64,000 nucleotides of DNA from Corynebacterium afermentans subsp. lipophilum (GCF_030408375.1 NZ_CP046530.1:1240001-1304000), one strand, 5' to 3'; numbered from the stretch's first letter, positions 31,798 to 44,736 are shown. The notes: generated from the letters alone by a model not told the origin. Translations and numbers: made by a program.

Positions 31798-32115
31798 TTA
31801 CTGGCCTTCCTCGTGCTCGAGCAGGCCTGCCTCGATCTCGCGCAGAGCGATCGACAGCGGCTTCTCGCCCGGCTCCGGGGAAACCAGCGGTCCCACGAAC
31901 TCGAAGACACCGTCCTCGGAATTCTGGTAGAAGCTGTTGATCTGGCGGGCACGCTTCGCTGCGAAGATGACGAGCGCGTACTTCGACGACACTTTCGTCA
32001 AAAGCTCGTCGATCGGGGGCGCCGTAATGCCCTCCGGAGTGTCGTAGACGTTTTCCTGCTGGGGGGTTTCCTCGGCAGCGGACGTCTCGGACAGATCCTT
32101 AGTTGTGTTGCTCAC
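31798..32115 (-). CDS. rpoZ: RNA polymerase omega subunit
   Basis: Small subunit aiding assembly of RNA polymerase. It has 105 aa with the conserved core [28 protein letters not shown] (split here as three motifs: [15 protein letters not shown] and AAKRARQIN) and a C-terminal [11 protein letters not shown]. The N-terminal 28 residues are acidic and variable. GTG 32115 follows gmk by 14 nt. Last gene of mihF-gmk-rpoZ. Confidence 0.95.
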   Translation of the reverse strand: MSNTTKDLSETSAAEETPQQENVYDTPEGITAPPIDELLTKVSSKYALVIFAAKRARQINSFYQNSEDGVFEFVGPLVSPEPGEKPLSIALREIEAGLLEHEEGQ

Positions 32116-32129
32116 GTGTAACCCACTCG

Positions 32130-32717
32130 CTAACTGTTGTTGGAAGATGTGCCTTGAAGAATGCCGGCGATGGCCGCCACCGCCGCATCCACGTCGTCGT
32201 TGACCACCACGGTGTCGAATTCGCCCTGAGCGTCGAGCTCCTTCCGGGCGGTGGTGAGCCTGCGCTCAATCACCTCTGGAGTCTCAGTGCCGCGCCCAGT
32301 GAGGCGCTGGACGAGCACATCCCACGACGGCGGCGCCAAAAACACGGTCCGCGCTTCCGGCAGCAGTCGTTTGATGTTGCGTGCGCCTGCCAGGTCAACT
32401 TCGACGAGAACGGGGCGTCCGGCTTCCATGGCCTCCTGCACCGGACCGGCAGGTGTGCCGGAGCGCTGTAGGCCTCCGTGAATGTCGGCCCACTCCAGCA
32501 TCTCTCCGCGGTCAATTCGGCCCTGGAAGTGTTCGGGGGTGACAAAGAAGTAGTCCTTGCCGTCCACCTCACCCGGACGCGGTGCGCGGGTAGTCATGGA
32601 GACGGAGAAGTACAAATCCGGTACGGCAGTGCGAAGGCCGCCCACCACCGTCGACTTTCCCACCGCAGACGGGCCAGCCAGAACGACCAGCTGTCCGCGG
32701 GGAGCCACCTCGGACAC
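32130..32717 (-). CDS. gmk: Guanylate kinase
   Basis: Phosphorylates GMP to GDP with ATP. It has 195 aa. The Walker [10 protein letters not shown] is near residue 16; [19 protein letters not shown] is the GMP-binding loop; and the lid contains [13 protein letters not shown] 32717 starts two bases after the mihF stop, so they are coupled. The order mihF-gmk-rpoZ-coaBC is standard in actinobacteria. Confidence 0.96.
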   Translation of the reverse strand: MSEVAPRGQLVVLAGPSAVGKSTVVGGLRTAVPDLYFSVSMTTRAPRPGEVDGKDYFFVTPEHFQGRIDRGEMLEWADIHGGLQRSGTPAGPVQEAMEAGRPVLVEVDLAGARNIKRLLPEARTVFLAPPSWDVLVQRLTGRGTETPEVIERRLTTARKELDAQGEFDTVVVNDDVDAAVAAIAGILQGTSSNNS

Positions 32718-32719
32718 GT

Positions 32720-33043
32720 TTAGTTCTCTTCGTAGCCGAAGCGCTCGAGCAGCGCGCGACGCTGACGGTCGCCGAGGCCGCGCAGACGACGGGTCTGAGC
32801 GATCTCCAGCTCCTCCATGATCTCGCGAGCCTTGACCTTGCCCACCTTCGGCATAGCCTCGAGGAGTGCGGAGACCTTGGTCTTGCCGATGATCTCGTCG
32901 GTGTCAGCCTTGTCCAGGACGTCCTTGAGCGTGGTCTCGCCGCGCTTGAGGGATGCCTTCAGCTCGGCACGAGCCTTGCGGGCCTCAGCAGCCTTCTCAA
33001 GTGCTGCCTTGCGCTGCTCATCGGTCAACTGTGGAAGTGCCAC
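32720..33043 (-). CDS. mihF: Actinobacterial integration host factor (mIHF)
   Basis: A nucleoid-associated DNA-binding protein, unrelated in sequence to E. coli IHF. It has 107 aa starting [11 protein letters not shown]; a helical N-terminal part is followed by a helix-two-turn-helix ([22 protein letters not shown]) and the basic tail [21 protein letters not shown] 33043, with GGAGG 5 nt upstream, gives the family start; the open frame to 33148 is ignored. It heads the mihF-gmk-rpoZ unit with a 222-nt upstream spacer to pyrF. Confidence 0.93.
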   Translation of the reverse strand: MALPQLTDEQRKAALEKAAEARKARAELKASLKRGETTLKDVLDKADTDEIIGKTKVSALLEAMPKVGKVKAREIMEELEIAQTRRLRGLGDRQRRALLERFGYEEN

Positions 33044-33265
33044 GGGTTCCTCCATGTGATAGTTACGAACATTTGTCCAGTCCGACATGTGCCGGATCCG
33101 GGGCGCACTCCGCCGAATGTCATCGGTGCAATTCGCCACGTCCGGCACAGTCTAACACTGCTTTTTCTGCAACGGTGCTGCGGAGCGCGTTATGCACCGC
33201 ATTTCTCCACGTCACCGTGCGACGGAATTAAACTACCAGGGATTTTGCTAGGCGGTAAATACACC

Positions 33266-34092
33266 CTAGCCTTTCGCCTGTTTCCCCAGGTCAGATACGC
33301 GTTTACGCAGCTCAGCGACTTCCGGTCCTGCCGCGAGGACCGAGCGGGAAACGCTGGGGAAAACGAGGTGTCCAACCTCACCTGCGATCGCCTGGGCATC
33401 GTCCATCGTCGCTCCTTGCGCACCCACGCCCGGCATCAGCACCGGCGCGTTCAGCTGGTCCAGCACCGGAGGGTTTTGCACAGTCGCGCCGACGACCACA
33501 CCGACGTGCCCAATGTATTCAGGATCGTCGCCACGGTTGTACTCCGCGCACTCATCCACCATCCGCTGCGAGAGCATCTTTCCGTCGATAGTGCCGGTCT
33601 GCAGCGCCACCGCTTCCGGGTTGGAATTGGCGGCCATGACAAACACGCCCTTGCCGTGCTGGGCCGCCAGCTCGATCGCCGGGTTGAGCGAGCCGACACC
33701 AAGGTACGGTGTCAAAGTCAGCGCGTCGGCCTCCAGCGGAGAACCCGGCGCTAGCCAGGCCGCCGCGTAGCCCGCCATGGTGGACCCGATGTCGCCGCGT
33801 TTCGCATCGGCGATTACCAAGGTGCCGCTCTCACGCAGCTGCGAGAGCGTGTCCTCGAGCACCGCGAATCCGGCTGAGCCGAAGCGCTCGAAAAACGCCA
33901 CCTGCGGCTTGACCACCGCGGTGTGGCCGGCGAAGGCCTCCACACAGGTCTCGGAGAACGCCCGCAGGCCCTCGACATTGTCCTCGAGACCCCACTGTTC
34001 AAGCAGCGCGGCGTGCGGGTCGATGCCCACGCACAGTCGGCCGTACTCCCGACCGGCCTCAACGAGGCGCTCGCCGAAGCCCTGTGCCGCCA

Positions 34093-34093
<1 letters not shown>
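33266..34093 (-). CDS. pyrF: Orotidine 5'-phosphate decarboxylase, type 2
   Basis: Last step of UMP synthesis. It has 275 aa. CVGIDPH near residue 21, VKPQVAFFERFG, and the catalytic ADAKRGDIGSTM (Asp-Lys-Asp) mark the mycobacterial-type PyrF. PVLMPGVGAQGA and VFPSVSRSVL are in the C-terminal half. ATG 34093 overlaps the carB stop by one base (TAATG). A 6-bp inverted repeat, GCTAGG/CCTAGC, straddles its stop without a U-tract. Confidence 0.95.
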
Positions 34094-37476
<3,383 letters not shown>

Positions 37477-37499
37477 GTCTGTATCTCCTGGTCTTTCTC

Positions 37500-37979
37500 T
37501 TAGGCTTCGTGCTTATCGACGGTGACCTGGCCCCGCACCGTCTTTCCCTCGCGGGCGGCGTTTGCCAGGTGGCGGACAAGCTTGCGGGTGTCCACGCCCC
37601 ACAGGCCGGTGACGCCTTGCGCCACAAGCTCTTCGGCGAGGGTGCGCTGGGCGTTGTGGTTGGAGGCAATGCGCGCGACGTCGCGCACGATTACGGCTGC
37701 GGCGGTGATCTCGGTGCTGCCGGACGCGCCCTCGCCGGTCCAGCCGACGTTGCCCACCTGCGGGGAGGCGAAAACAAGGATCTGGCCTTGTCGTTCGGCC
37801 TCGCACAGTTCGCGCTCGTAGCCGAACATGTCGGTGGTGAAGGCGACCTCGCCGGCGATCTCATCCGAGGTGTTTGCTGCGGGCGTCGCCCCGAAGATGA
37901 AGCCGGGGAAGGCGGAGCCGTCGTCAAGCACGAGCGTCGCGCGCGTGCGCTGGGGTTGCTTGGTGGTGTTGTCAGACAT
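37500..37979 (-). CDS. carA: Carbamoyl-phosphate synthase small chain, N-terminal domain only
   Basis: The protein has 159 aa against about 390 for a normal CarA. It matches the small-chain N-terminal domain: [57 protein letters not shown]. It ends at the edge of that domain with TVDKHEA and TAA. There is no glutaminase domain, so neither the nucleophile Cys nor the His-Glu pair exists, and no remnant follows before carB (23 nt). The start ATG 37979 is 3 nt from pyrC. Within the domain, several usually conserved positions (TGYQE, NED-type loop) are altered. An intact small frame in a normal operon suggests retained function. The glutamine-dependent reaction cannot be done by this protein. Confidence 0.85.
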   Translation of the reverse strand: MSDNTTKQPQRTRATLVLDDGSAFPGFIFGATPAANTSDEIAGEVAFTTDMFGYERELCEAERQGQILVFASPQVGNVGWTGEGASGSTEITAAAVIVRDVARIASNHNAQRTLAEELVAQGVTGLWGVDTRKLVRHLANAAREGKTVRGQVTVDKHEA

Positions 37980-37982
37980 GGT

Positions 37983-39266
37983 TTACGCCTTCTTCGCGTC
38001 GTAGGTTTGGGTGCCGCGCAGCCAGGTGCCAACCACGCGGGCGGAAAATTCGATGCCTTCGTACGGGGTGTTGGACGCCTTGGACGCCATCTCATCGCCG
38101 TAGGCGGTCCACGGCGACTGCGGGTCCACCAGCACCAGGTTGGCCGGCTCACCGACGTCGATCGGTCGGCCCTGATCCTCAAGTCGCAGGATCTCAGCCG
38201 GACGCTCGCTCATGACCTTGGCCACGAAGCGCCAATCGGCGTCGCCCGACTCCACGAAGATGCGGTGGACCACGGCAAGCGAGGTCTCCAGGCCGAGCAT
38301 GCCGGGCTTGGCGTGCTCGAACTCCACGCATTTGTCCTCGGAGCCGTGCGGGGCGTGGTCGGTGGCGACTACGTCGACGGTGCCGTCGAGAAGCGCCTGC
38401 TTGAGCGCTTCGGCATCGCGGGCCTCGCGCAGCGGCGGGTTCACGCGGAACAGGCCGTCGTACGTCGCGAGCTTCTCGTCGGTGAGCATGAGGTGGTGCG
38501 GGGTGACCTCGGCGGTGACGTCGATGCCCTGGTTCTTGGCAAAGCGCAGAAGCTCCACGGTGCCCGCCGTGGAGGCATGGCACAGGTGGTAGCGGCCGCC
38601 GTAGTCGCGGGTCATGATCGCGTCGCGCGCCACAATGGACTCCTCCGCCACGCGCGGCCAGCCGCGCAGGCCCAGACGTGCGGCCTGCTCGCCCTCGTGG
38701 GCGACGGAGCCTTCCGTCATGCGGTGGTCCTCGGCGTGCTGCGCGAGGATCACATCGTGCGCCTTGGCGTACTCGATGGCGCGGCGCATCAGCTGCGGGT
38801 CGTTGACGCACTTGCCGTCGTCGGAGAACATGCGCACGCCGCTGCGGGACATCAGCCCGATCTCGGTGAGCTGCTCACCCTTCAACCCCTGGGAAATGGA
38901 GCCGACCGGGTATACGTCGCACTTGCCGTACTCCTGGCCCTTCGTCCACACCGCCTCAGCGAGGAACGGCTGGTCGATCACCGGGGAGGTGTTAGCCATG
39001 GTGAACACGGCGGTGAACCCGCCCTTGGCCGCGGCGTCGGAGCCGGTGGCGATGGTCTCGGTGTCCTCTCGGCCCGGCTCGCGCAGGTGCACGTGCATGT
39101 CCACTAGGCCCGGCAGCAAGACGTTGCCGCCGCAGTCCACGACCTCGTCAGCGTCGTCGAAGGGGTTCTCCCCGACCGCGTCGATCACGCCGTCGGTGAC
39201 GTCGATGAGAATGTGGGTCACGTCCTCGCCGTACGGGCGGACGTTGTTCAAAGCGAGCGTGGTCAC
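37983..39266 (-). CDS. pyrC: Dihydroorotase
   Basis: Cyclises carbamoyl-aspartate to dihydroorotate. It has 427 aa and belongs to the amidohydrolase class I type. [10 protein letters not shown] (metal ligands) is near residue 56, and [17 protein letters not shown] and ATDHAPH carry the other ligands. GTG 39266 overlaps the pyrB stop by four bases. Confidence 0.96.
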   Translation of the reverse strand: MTTLALNNVRPYGEDVTHILIDVTDGVIDAVGENPFDDADEVVDCGGNVLLPGLVDMHVHLREPGREDTETIATGSDAAAKGGFTAVFTMANTSPVIDQPFLAEAVWTKGQEYGKCDVYPVGSISQGLKGEQLTEIGLMSRSGVRMFSDDGKCVNDPQLMRRAIEYAKAHDVILAQHAEDHRMTEGSVAHEGEQAARLGLRGWPRVAEESIVARDAIMTRDYGGRYHLCHASTAGTVELLRFAKNQGIDVTAEVTPHHLMLTDEKLATYDGLFRVNPPLREARDAEALKQALLDGTVDVVATDHAPHGSEDKCVEFEHAKPGMLGLETSLAVVHRIFVESGDADWRFVAKVMSERPAEILRLEDQGRPIDVGEPANLVLVDPQSPWTAYGDEMASKASNTPYEGIEFSARVVGTWLRGTQTYDAKKA

Positions 39267-40213
39267 TTGATGGCTCCTTCCTCAGCGCTGCCCCGCTCGT
39301 CAGAGCTGGCCAGCAGGGTAAACAGCACGGCCATGCGGGTGTAGACACCGTTGGAAACCTGGCCCAGCACCACGGCGTTGTCGCGGTCCGCGACATCGAA
39401 GTTGATTTCCATGCCGCGCAGCATCGGTCCCGGGTGCATGATCAGCGCCGAGTCCTTCATGCGGTTCGCGCGGTCCTTGCTCAGCCCGTACAGGGTGGCG
39501 TACTCGCGGTGCGACGGGAAGAAGCCGCCGTGCATGCGCTCAGCCTGCACGCGCAGCATCATCACCACGTCCGCCTTCTCGACCTCCGCGTCGAAGTCGT
39601 GTGAGACGCGCGCCGGCCAGTACTGCACCCCGGTGGGCAGCAGCGTCGGCGGGGCCACCAGCACAACGTCGGCGCCGAGGGTGTGCAGCAGGTCCACGTT
39701 GGAGCGCGCCACGCGCGAGTGCAGGATGTCTCCGACGATGAGCACGGTCTTTCCCGCCACGTCGCCGATGTGCTGGCGCATGGTCACCGCGTCCAAAAGC
39801 GCCTGGGTGGGGTGCTGGTGCTGGCCGTCGCCGGCGTTGATGATGCTGGTCTCCGGCAGCCACTTGCGCAACAGCTGCGACGCACCCGAGGCTGGGTGGC
39901 GCATGATGATCGCGTCTGCGCCGACCGCCTCCAGGGTCGCGGCGGTGTCTTTGAGCGACTCGCCCTTCTTCACCGACGACGAGGAGGCGGACAGGTTGAT
40001 CACGTCCGCGCTCATCCATTTGCCCGCGGTCTCAAACGATGACCGGGTGCGGGTGGAGTTTTCGTAAAACAGTGTCATCACCGTGCGGCCCCGCAGGGTG
40101 GGCAGCTTCTTAATTTCGCGGCCGTCCAGCGCCTCGCGGAAACGGTCCGCCTCGTCCATCAGGCCGACAATTTCCTCGCGGGACAGATCCGCGATGTCGA
40201 TCAGGTGCTTCAT
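39263..40213 (-). CDS. pyrB: Aspartate carbamoyltransferase, catalytic chain
   Basis: Condenses carbamoyl phosphate with aspartate. It has 316 aa. [13 protein letters not shown] is the carbamoyl-phosphate site near residue 50; RHPASGA and [14 protein letters not shown] follow. The C-terminal domain has HPGPMLRG. No regulatory chain gene is nearby. ATG 40213 overlaps the pyrR stop by four bases. It takes its carbamoyl phosphate from the unusual carA/carB downstream. Confidence 0.96.
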   Translation of the reverse strand: MKHLIDIADLSREEIVGLMDEADRFREALDGREIKKLPTLRGRTVMTLFYENSTRTRSSFETAGKWMSADVINLSASSSSVKKGESLKDTAATLEAVGADAIIMRHPASGASQLLRKWLPETSIINAGDGQHQHPTQALLDAVTMRQHIGDVAGKTVLIVGDILHSRVARSNVDLLHTLGADVVLVAPPTLLPTGVQYWPARVSHDFDAEVEKADVVMMLRVQAERMHGGFFPSHREYATLYGLSKDRANRMKDSALIMHPGPMLRGMEINFDVADRDNAVVLGQVSNGVYTRMAVLFTLLASSDERGSAEEGAIK

Positions 40214-40785
40214 TTCGTGCCTCCCTCTGCAGGCCTGGCCAGGGTGACCCGGTCCTCGTTGTCGAGCGGCTTCAGCGAGACGGTGACGTCCTCGTCCTTC
40301 GAGGTCGGGATGTTTTTGCCCACGTAGTCGGCGCGGATGGGCAGTTCTCGGTGGCCACGGTCCACCAGCACCGCCAGCTGAATGACTGCGGGGCGGCCGA
40401 TGTCGCGCAAAGAATCCAGCGCCGCGCGGATGGTGCGGCCGGAGTACAGCACGTCATCGACCAGGATCACCACCGCCCCGTCGATATCCACCGGGATATT
40501 GGTGGGCCGCAGCGCGCGGTGGGGGCGGTTGCGCAAGTCATCGCGGTACAGCGTCGTGTCCAGGCTGCCCACGGGGATTGCCACCCCGGAAAATTCTTCA
40601 ACGGCTACTGCAATTCGCTGCGCCAGCGGCACTCCCCCGGACGGAATTCCCAACAGCAGAACCTGTGGGCTGGTTTCATCGTCCAACGCCGTTTTCTCAA
40701 TAATCTGGTGCGCGATGCGTGCAACAGTGCGGCCGACGTCTTGAGCGTTCAACAACTCAACGGTCGACCGTTCGTTCTCACTCAT
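40210..40785 (-). CDS. pyrR: PyrR, pyrimidine operon regulator / uracil phosphoribosyltransferase
   Basis: A UMP/UTP-sensing RNA-binding regulator that also has UPRTase activity. It has 191 aa. [12 protein letters not shown] is near residue 46; the PRPP loop [13 protein letters not shown] is at about 105-117. It heads the operon pyrR-pyrB-pyrC-carA-carB-pyrF with overlaps or gaps of 0-23 nt throughout. A GC-rich hairpin lies in its leader. ATG 40785 has AAGGAGG 4 nt upstream. Confidence 0.95.
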   Translation of the reverse strand: MSENERSTVELLNAQDVGRTVARIAHQIIEKTALDDETSPQVLLLGIPSGGVPLAQRIAVAVEEFSGVAIPVGSLDTTLYRDDLRNRPHRALRPTNIPVDIDGAVVILVDDVLYSGRTIRAALDSLRDIGRPAVIQLAVLVDRGHRELPIRADYVGKNIPTSKDEDVTVSLKPLDNEDRVTLARPAEGGTK

Positions 40786-40834
40786 CGAACCTCCTTCCCC
40801 GCCTCACAGTGCGGAATTTAAAGGATTTCGAACC

Positions 40835-40855
40835 GGCCCCACTTGCCGGGGCCGT
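40835..40855 (-). promoter_or_regulatory. Hairpin in the pyrR operon leader
   Basis: CGGCCCC/GGGGCCG form a perfect 7-bp stem with a 7-nt loop, 50-70 nt before the pyrR ATG on the - strand. It is followed by GTTCGAAATCC, not by a U-tract, so it is not an intrinsic terminator. It could be part of a PyrR-binding leader or a translational block; the Bacillus PyrR loop consensus is not evident. Confidence 0.35.
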
Positions 40856-40915
40856 GTGTAGTCTTGAGACCGCGTTTCACTTTAGCACCTGCATGTATAA
40901 ACCGGGAAGGATTCC

Positions 40916-42247
40916 ATGGGCATCCGCGCCGAGTACACCTTGCCCTTCGACCGCGACACCGTGTGGCGCTGGCACACCCGCCCGGGTGCCGTCACCCGCC
41001 TCACTCCCGGGTTCCTGCCGATGCGGGTGCAAAGCGAAGCTGCGTCGATACGCAGTGGCACCACGGTGTTCCGCCTCCCCGCGGGCCAGCAGTGGGTCGC
41101 GCGCCACTGCGCCGACGGCTACATCGCGGGCGGCCAGTTCACTGACGTCGCGGCGAACCAGCCGCTGCGCGCGGCTACCGGTTGGCGCCACGTGCACCGC
41201 TTCGAGGACGCGGGCGAGGGCACATTGCTTATCGACGACGTCGCGGCCCGCATCCCAGAAGCCCTGCTACGCCCAGCTTGGGCCTACCGCCAGCGCCAGT
41301 TGGTGGAGGACCTGCGCTTCCTCGCCTCCCTGCCGGATGCCGCCCCGAAGACGGTGGCCATGACAGGTTCCAGCGGCCTCGTCGGCACCCACCTGCGCGC
41401 GCAACTGACCACTGCAGGGCACACGGTGATCCCACTGGTGCGCGGCACCGCGCGTCCGGGCGAGCGGCACTGGGACATGGACGATCCGGCACCTGACCTG
41501 CTGCGCGGCGTCGACGGGGTGATCCACCTCGCGGGAGAAACCATCATGGGCCGGTTCACCGATGAAAAGAAGCGCAAGATCCGCGACTCGCGTGTGGAGC
41601 CCACCCGCAAGCTCGCCCGTTTGGCCGCGGACTCCGGCGTTGAGGTCTTCGTCGGCGCCTCCGCGGTCGGCTACTACGGCACCGACGCCGGAAGCGTGCC
41701 TCGCACCGAAGCTGACGGTCCCGGCGAAGGCTTCTTGGCCGAGGTCTGCGAGGCATGGGAAGAGGCGGCCCGCGTCGAGGGGTTGCGCAGCGTACACATC
41801 CGCACCGGGCTGGCGCTTTCCAGCGCGGGCGGACTGCTGCCGGTGCTCAAGGCCAGCGTCAACGCGGGGCTCTCCGCCCAATTCGGGCGCGGGGATTTTT
41901 GGATGAGCTGGGTGGCGCTGGACGACCTCACCGATTTCTACGTGCGCGCGCTTCTGGACGACACGGTCTCCGGGCCCGTCAACGCCACCGCCCCGGAGCC
42001 TGTGACCAACGCCGAAATGTCTTCCACCCTCGCTCGCCTGCTGCGCCGGCCGGACCTGTTTCCCATCCCGACGTTCGGCCCGAAGCTGCTGCTGGGCGAA
42101 GAAGGCGCGCACGAGCTCGCGCTGGCGGACCAACGTGCTCTTCCCACCGTGGCGGCCGAGCACGGCTGGCGGCTGCGCTACCCCACCCTCGACGCAGCCC
42201 TGCGCCACGAGTTGGGCCGCGAGCAGCTGCTAGTCTCGCAGGCGTGA
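40916..42247 (+). CDS. SRPBCC-domain / TIGR01777-type NAD(P) epimerase fusion
   Basis: A 443-aa fusion. Residues 1-145 form an SRPBCC/START-like ligand-binding domain (MGIRAEYTLPFDRDTVWRWH), and residues 147-440 an extended short-chain dehydrogenase-type epimerase of the TIGR01777/YfcH family: TGSSGLVGTHL (NAD loop), GVIHLAGETI, SAVGYYG (Tyr motif), and C-terminal LLGEEGAHEL. The substrate is unknown. ATG 40916 has GGAAGGA upstream. The next gene overlaps by four bases (GTGA). It is divergent from pyrR. Confidence 0.85.
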   Translation: MGIRAEYTLPFDRDTVWRWHTRPGAVTRLTPGFLPMRVQSEAASIRSGTTVFRLPAGQQWVARHCADGYIAGGQFTDVAANQPLRAATGWRHVHRFEDAGEGTLLIDDVAARIPEALLRPAWAYRQRQLVEDLRFLASLPDAAPKTVAMTGSSGLVGTHLRAQLTTAGHTVIPLVRGTARPGERHWDMDDPAPDLLRGVDGVIHLAGETIMGRFTDEKKRKIRDSRVEPTRKLARLAADSGVEVFVGASAVGYYGTDAGSVPRTEADGPGEGFLAEVCEAWEEAARVEGLRSVHIRTGLALSSAGGLLPVLKASVNAGLSAQFGRGDFWMSWVALDDLTDFYVRALLDDTVSGPVNATAPEPVTNAEMSSTLARLLRRPDLFPIPTFGPKLLLGEEGAHELALADQRALPTVAAEHGWRLRYPTLDAALRHELGREQLLVSQA

Positions 42248-42726
42248 CTACAGATCAAACCGAAGAGCCCGTCCAGCCGAGCGAGCACCCCGAACGCAAC
42301 GTGACCGAGAAGGTCACGCCCGAGTCGATCGCTGCGATATTCGAGGAGGAAAACCTCGAGTACCGCATCGAAGACCAGGTGGTGCGCTCCGGCTTCGTAA
42401 ACGCCGCCATCGTTGTCGCCATCGACGGCGACCACCTCGTGTTCGAGGCGCTGTGGCGCGGCGAGTTTCCCCGCGAGATGGCGCCGAAGGTGCTTTACGC
42501 GTGCAACGAGCACAACCAAACGCACTTCGCGCCCACCCTGCGCTTCTTCGAACGTGGCGAGGACCGGCTAGCCATCAGCGCCATCCGTTCGATGCGCGTT
42601 GCCGAAGGCGCGTCGTTCAACCAGCTCGGCGCTTTCATCGTCAGTTCCATCGACGCCACTTTGCAGGCCTTCGACTTTTTGAAGAACACTTTCCCCACCG
42701 TTGTCACCTGGGAGGAGCCGCAGTAA
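42244..42726 (+). CDS. YbjN-domain protein 1
   Basis: A 160-aa cytosolic protein with a hydrophilic N-terminus and a YbjN/tetrahaem-like fold: TPESIAAIFEEENLEYRIEDQ, VVAIDGDHLVFEALW, YACNEHNQTHFAPT, GASFNQLGAFIVSSIDATLQAFDFL. YbjN proteins resemble type III chaperone-like proteins; actinobacterial function is unknown. GTG 42244 overlaps the previous stop by four bases; the frame is open upstream in the fusion gene's other frame only. Confidence 0.78.
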   Translation: MTTDQTEEPVQPSEHPERNVTEKVTPESIAAIFEEENLEYRIEDQVVRSGFVNAAIVVAIDGDHLVFEALWRGEFPREMAPKVLYACNEHNQTHFAPTLRFFERGEDRLAISAIRSMRVAEGASFNQLGAFIVSSIDATLQAFDFLKNTFPTVVTWEEPQ

Positions 42727-43202
42727 TGAGCAACGCAACGCTCGTGACCATCGACCGCGTGATCAAGGCTATGGCCGACCACGACGTGGAGGTCGCCGAC
42801 GACCCCTCCGGCCGCGCGGCCCACGCCAACGTCAACGGCTACAACCTTCTTTTCGTGCTGCTTGATTCCGTGCTCATCGTCCGCGCGGACTCCGTCACCG
42901 ACACACCGGCCGACGACCCGGACGCCACTTTGTACCTGGCAGCGAACCAGGTCAACAGCTCCTATCTGGATGCCCGCGCAATCGTGGTCAACCGCACCGA
43001 GAGCCTCGTCGTGCGCACCGAGTCCGAGATCCAGGTCGGCGCGGGGCTTGCGGACGACCAGCTCTCCAACGCGCTCAAGGCCGCCGTCGACGGCGTGCTG
43101 GCCACCCAGGACGCGATGCGCGCGCTCGTCAGCGAAATCCAGAAGCAGGCCGAAGCCGCAGGCACCGCCCCGGCAGACGGCGAAACCGACTCCGCCGACT
43201 AA
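42726..43202 (+). CDS. YbjN-domain protein 2
   Basis: A 158-aa paralogue-like partner of the previous gene, sharing TLVTIDRVIKAMADHDVEVADD and NLLFVLLDSVLIVRADS. Its tail (QKQAEAAGTAPADGE) is low-complexity. ATG 42726 overlaps the previous TAA by one base, so the two are co-translated. It ends in a four-base overlap with the ppk2 stop (CTAA) from the other strand. Function is unknown. Confidence 0.75.
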   Translation: MSNATLVTIDRVIKAMADHDVEVADDPSGRAAHANVNGYNLLFVLLDSVLIVRADSVTDTPADDPDATLYLAANQVNSSYLDARAIVVNRTESLVVRTESEIQVGAGLADDQLSNALKAAVDGVLATQDAMRALVSEIQKQAEAAGTAPADGETDSAD

Positions 43203-44041
43203 GAGTTCTCCAGGCGCTCCAGCTCAACCTCGGGGTCGAAGTCGGCGGCAGGCCACTCGAGGTTGAGCGACTTTAGTGCGTCGAAAAGCAATGCCTTGAC
43301 CACCGTGCGGCAGTACTTTTTGTTGTCGGACGGGATGCAGTACCACGGCGCTACCTCGGTGGACGTGCGCGTCATGGCGATCTGGTAGGCGGCCATGAAC
43401 TGGCTCCACAGCTTGCGGTCCTCGATGTCGCTCGGGTTGTACTTCCAGTGCTTGTCCGCCCGCTCGATGCGGTCTTTGAGGTTCTCCGCCTGGAACTCGC
43501 GCGAGATGTGCGGCATCACCTTGATGATCTTCGTGCCGTTGGCCGCCAGCTCGTTTTCAAACTCCACGATCGCGCCGTAGCGGCGCTCAATCTCCTCCGG
43601 CGGTGCCATTTGCTTCACGCGCTGCACCAGCACGTCCTCGTAGTGAGAGCGGTCGAATACCGCGATCTGCCCCGGCTTGGGCAAGTGCGGAGTAAAGCGC
43701 CACAAAAAGTCGTGCGCCGCCTCCTCCTCCGTCGGCCGCCCGAAGCCCTGGACGTGCACGCCTTGCAAGTCCATGGTCGCGCCGATGACGTTGCGGACAA
43801 TGCCCCCTTTGCCGGAAGTGTCCATGCCTTGCAACACCAGCAGAATCGAACCGGCGTTATCGTTGCCAACACGGCCGTTGGCGAAGAGCATCTCCTGCAG
43901 CTCGTCCAGGTCGTCGTCGTAGTCGTTGAAGGCGTCGTCCACGTCCGAGACTCCTGGGGTGGCGGCCGGGTCCACATCCGCGAGCTGGAAATCGGGGCCC
44001 ACGAAAAACTGCTTGGCTTCCTCGACGGTGAGTTTCGACAT
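43199..44041 (-). CDS. ppk2: Polyphosphate kinase 2
   Basis: Uses polyphosphate to phosphorylate nucleoside di- or monophosphates (PPK2 family). It has 280 aa. The Walker A GMDTSGKGG is near residue 72, the Walker B-like FDRSHYEDV near 129, and a basic lid HWKYNPSDIEDRKLW near 199. The single-domain length suggests class I or III; the class cannot be settled by eye. ATG 44041 has AAAGGAA upstream. A long palindrome lies 33 nt further upstream. Confidence 0.93.
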   Translation of the reverse strand: MSKLTVEEAKQFFVGPDFQLADVDPAATPGVSDVDDAFNDYDDDLDELQEMLFANGRVGNDNAGSILLVLQGMDTSGKGGIVRNVIGATMDLQGVHVQGFGRPTEEEAAHDFLWRFTPHLPKPGQIAVFDRSHYEDVLVQRVKQMAPPEEIERRYGAIVEFENELAANGTKIIKVMPHISREFQAENLKDRIERADKHWKYNPSDIEDRKLWSQFMAAYQIAMTRTSTEVAPWYCIPSDNKKYCRTVVKALLFDALKSLNLEWPAADFDPEVELERLENS

Positions 44042-44073
44042 TTCGGTTCCTTTCGGTGGTGTTCGGTCTGGAA

Positions 44074-44135
44074 GTCGAGTGAAGGAGGTCGAGTACGCCG
44101 CTCAATGGGCGTGTACTCGACCTCCTCTACTCGAC
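44074..44135. repeat. 62-nt near-perfect palindrome between nusB and ppk2
   Basis: Arms 44074-44096 and 44113-44135 (23 nt each) are complementary with two mismatches, and the loop has 16 nt. Each arm holds a GTCGAGT/GTCGAGTAC doublet, so the unit also has internal direct repeats. On the - strand it follows the nusB stop by 20 nt and precedes ppk2. There is no clear U-tract. It may be a terminator-like hairpin, a protein site, or a copy of a dispersed palindromic repeat. Confidence 0.7.
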
Positions 44136-44154
44136 TTTCTGCCGGGGCCCGGTG

Positions 44155-44736
44155 CTAGCCGCGGGTCCCGTCCGTCGCCGGTTCCCCGGCCTCCAGGCCC
44201 TCGGTGGATTCGGCGACCTCCGCTGCCCCGTCCGCAGCCTCGTTCTCAGACCCGTCCTCGGCGTCCGCCTCCGGCTCCTCATCGGCGAACGGCGAGTTGG
44301 ACGCTGCGCGCTGGGCGATGCCGTCGAGCACGACGTTGATGTACGGCGCTGCCTGGGCCCCGGAGTACTCGGCAGCCATCTCCACGCCCTCGGCGATGGA
44401 AACGGGTGCGTCCACCTCGTCGTTGAAGAGGATCTCCCAAGCGGCAACGCGCAGAATCTGTCGGTCAACCGCGGGCAGGCGGAACAGCTCCCAGTCCTCG
44501 TTGAGGTGGCGCTCGATCGCGTCGTCGAGATCGTCCAGCTTCTCCGCGGCACCCGCGACAATGGTGCGGGTATAGTCCGCTACCGGGGCGACCGCGTTGA
44601 GCGGGTTCTGCGACAGCTGCGCACGGTCCTCAACGATGGCGACCGGGTCGACGTCGCGGGTTTCCGCCTCAAAAAGAATGTCTACTGCCCGGCGGCGCGC
44701 ACGGTAGCGCGCGCCGTGTCGTTTGTAATCGGGCAT
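44155..44736 (-). CDS. nusB: Transcription antitermination factor NusB
   Basis: RNA-binding protein of the rRNA antitermination complex. The 193-aa protein has a helical NusB core at residues 1-140 ([54 protein letters not shown]) and a 50-residue acidic Glu/Ala-rich tail, common in corynebacteria. ATG 44736 shares its A with the efp stop (TAATG). Confidence 0.94.
   Translation of the reverse strand: MPDYKRHGARYRARRRAVDILFEAETRDVDPVAIVEDRAQLSQNPLNAVAPVADYTRTIVAGAAEKLDDLDDAIERHLNEDWELFRLPAVDRQILRVAAWEILFNDEVDAPVSIAEGVEMAAEYSGAQAAPYINVVLDGIAQRAASNSPFADEEPEADAEDGSENEAADGAAEVAESTEGLEAGEPATDGTRG

Noticed and set aside
33247..33270. Inverted repeat GCTAGG/CCTAGC at the pyrF stop as terminator
   Set aside because: Only 6 bp with a 12-nt loop, and the bases after it on the - strand are AAAATCC, not a U-tract.
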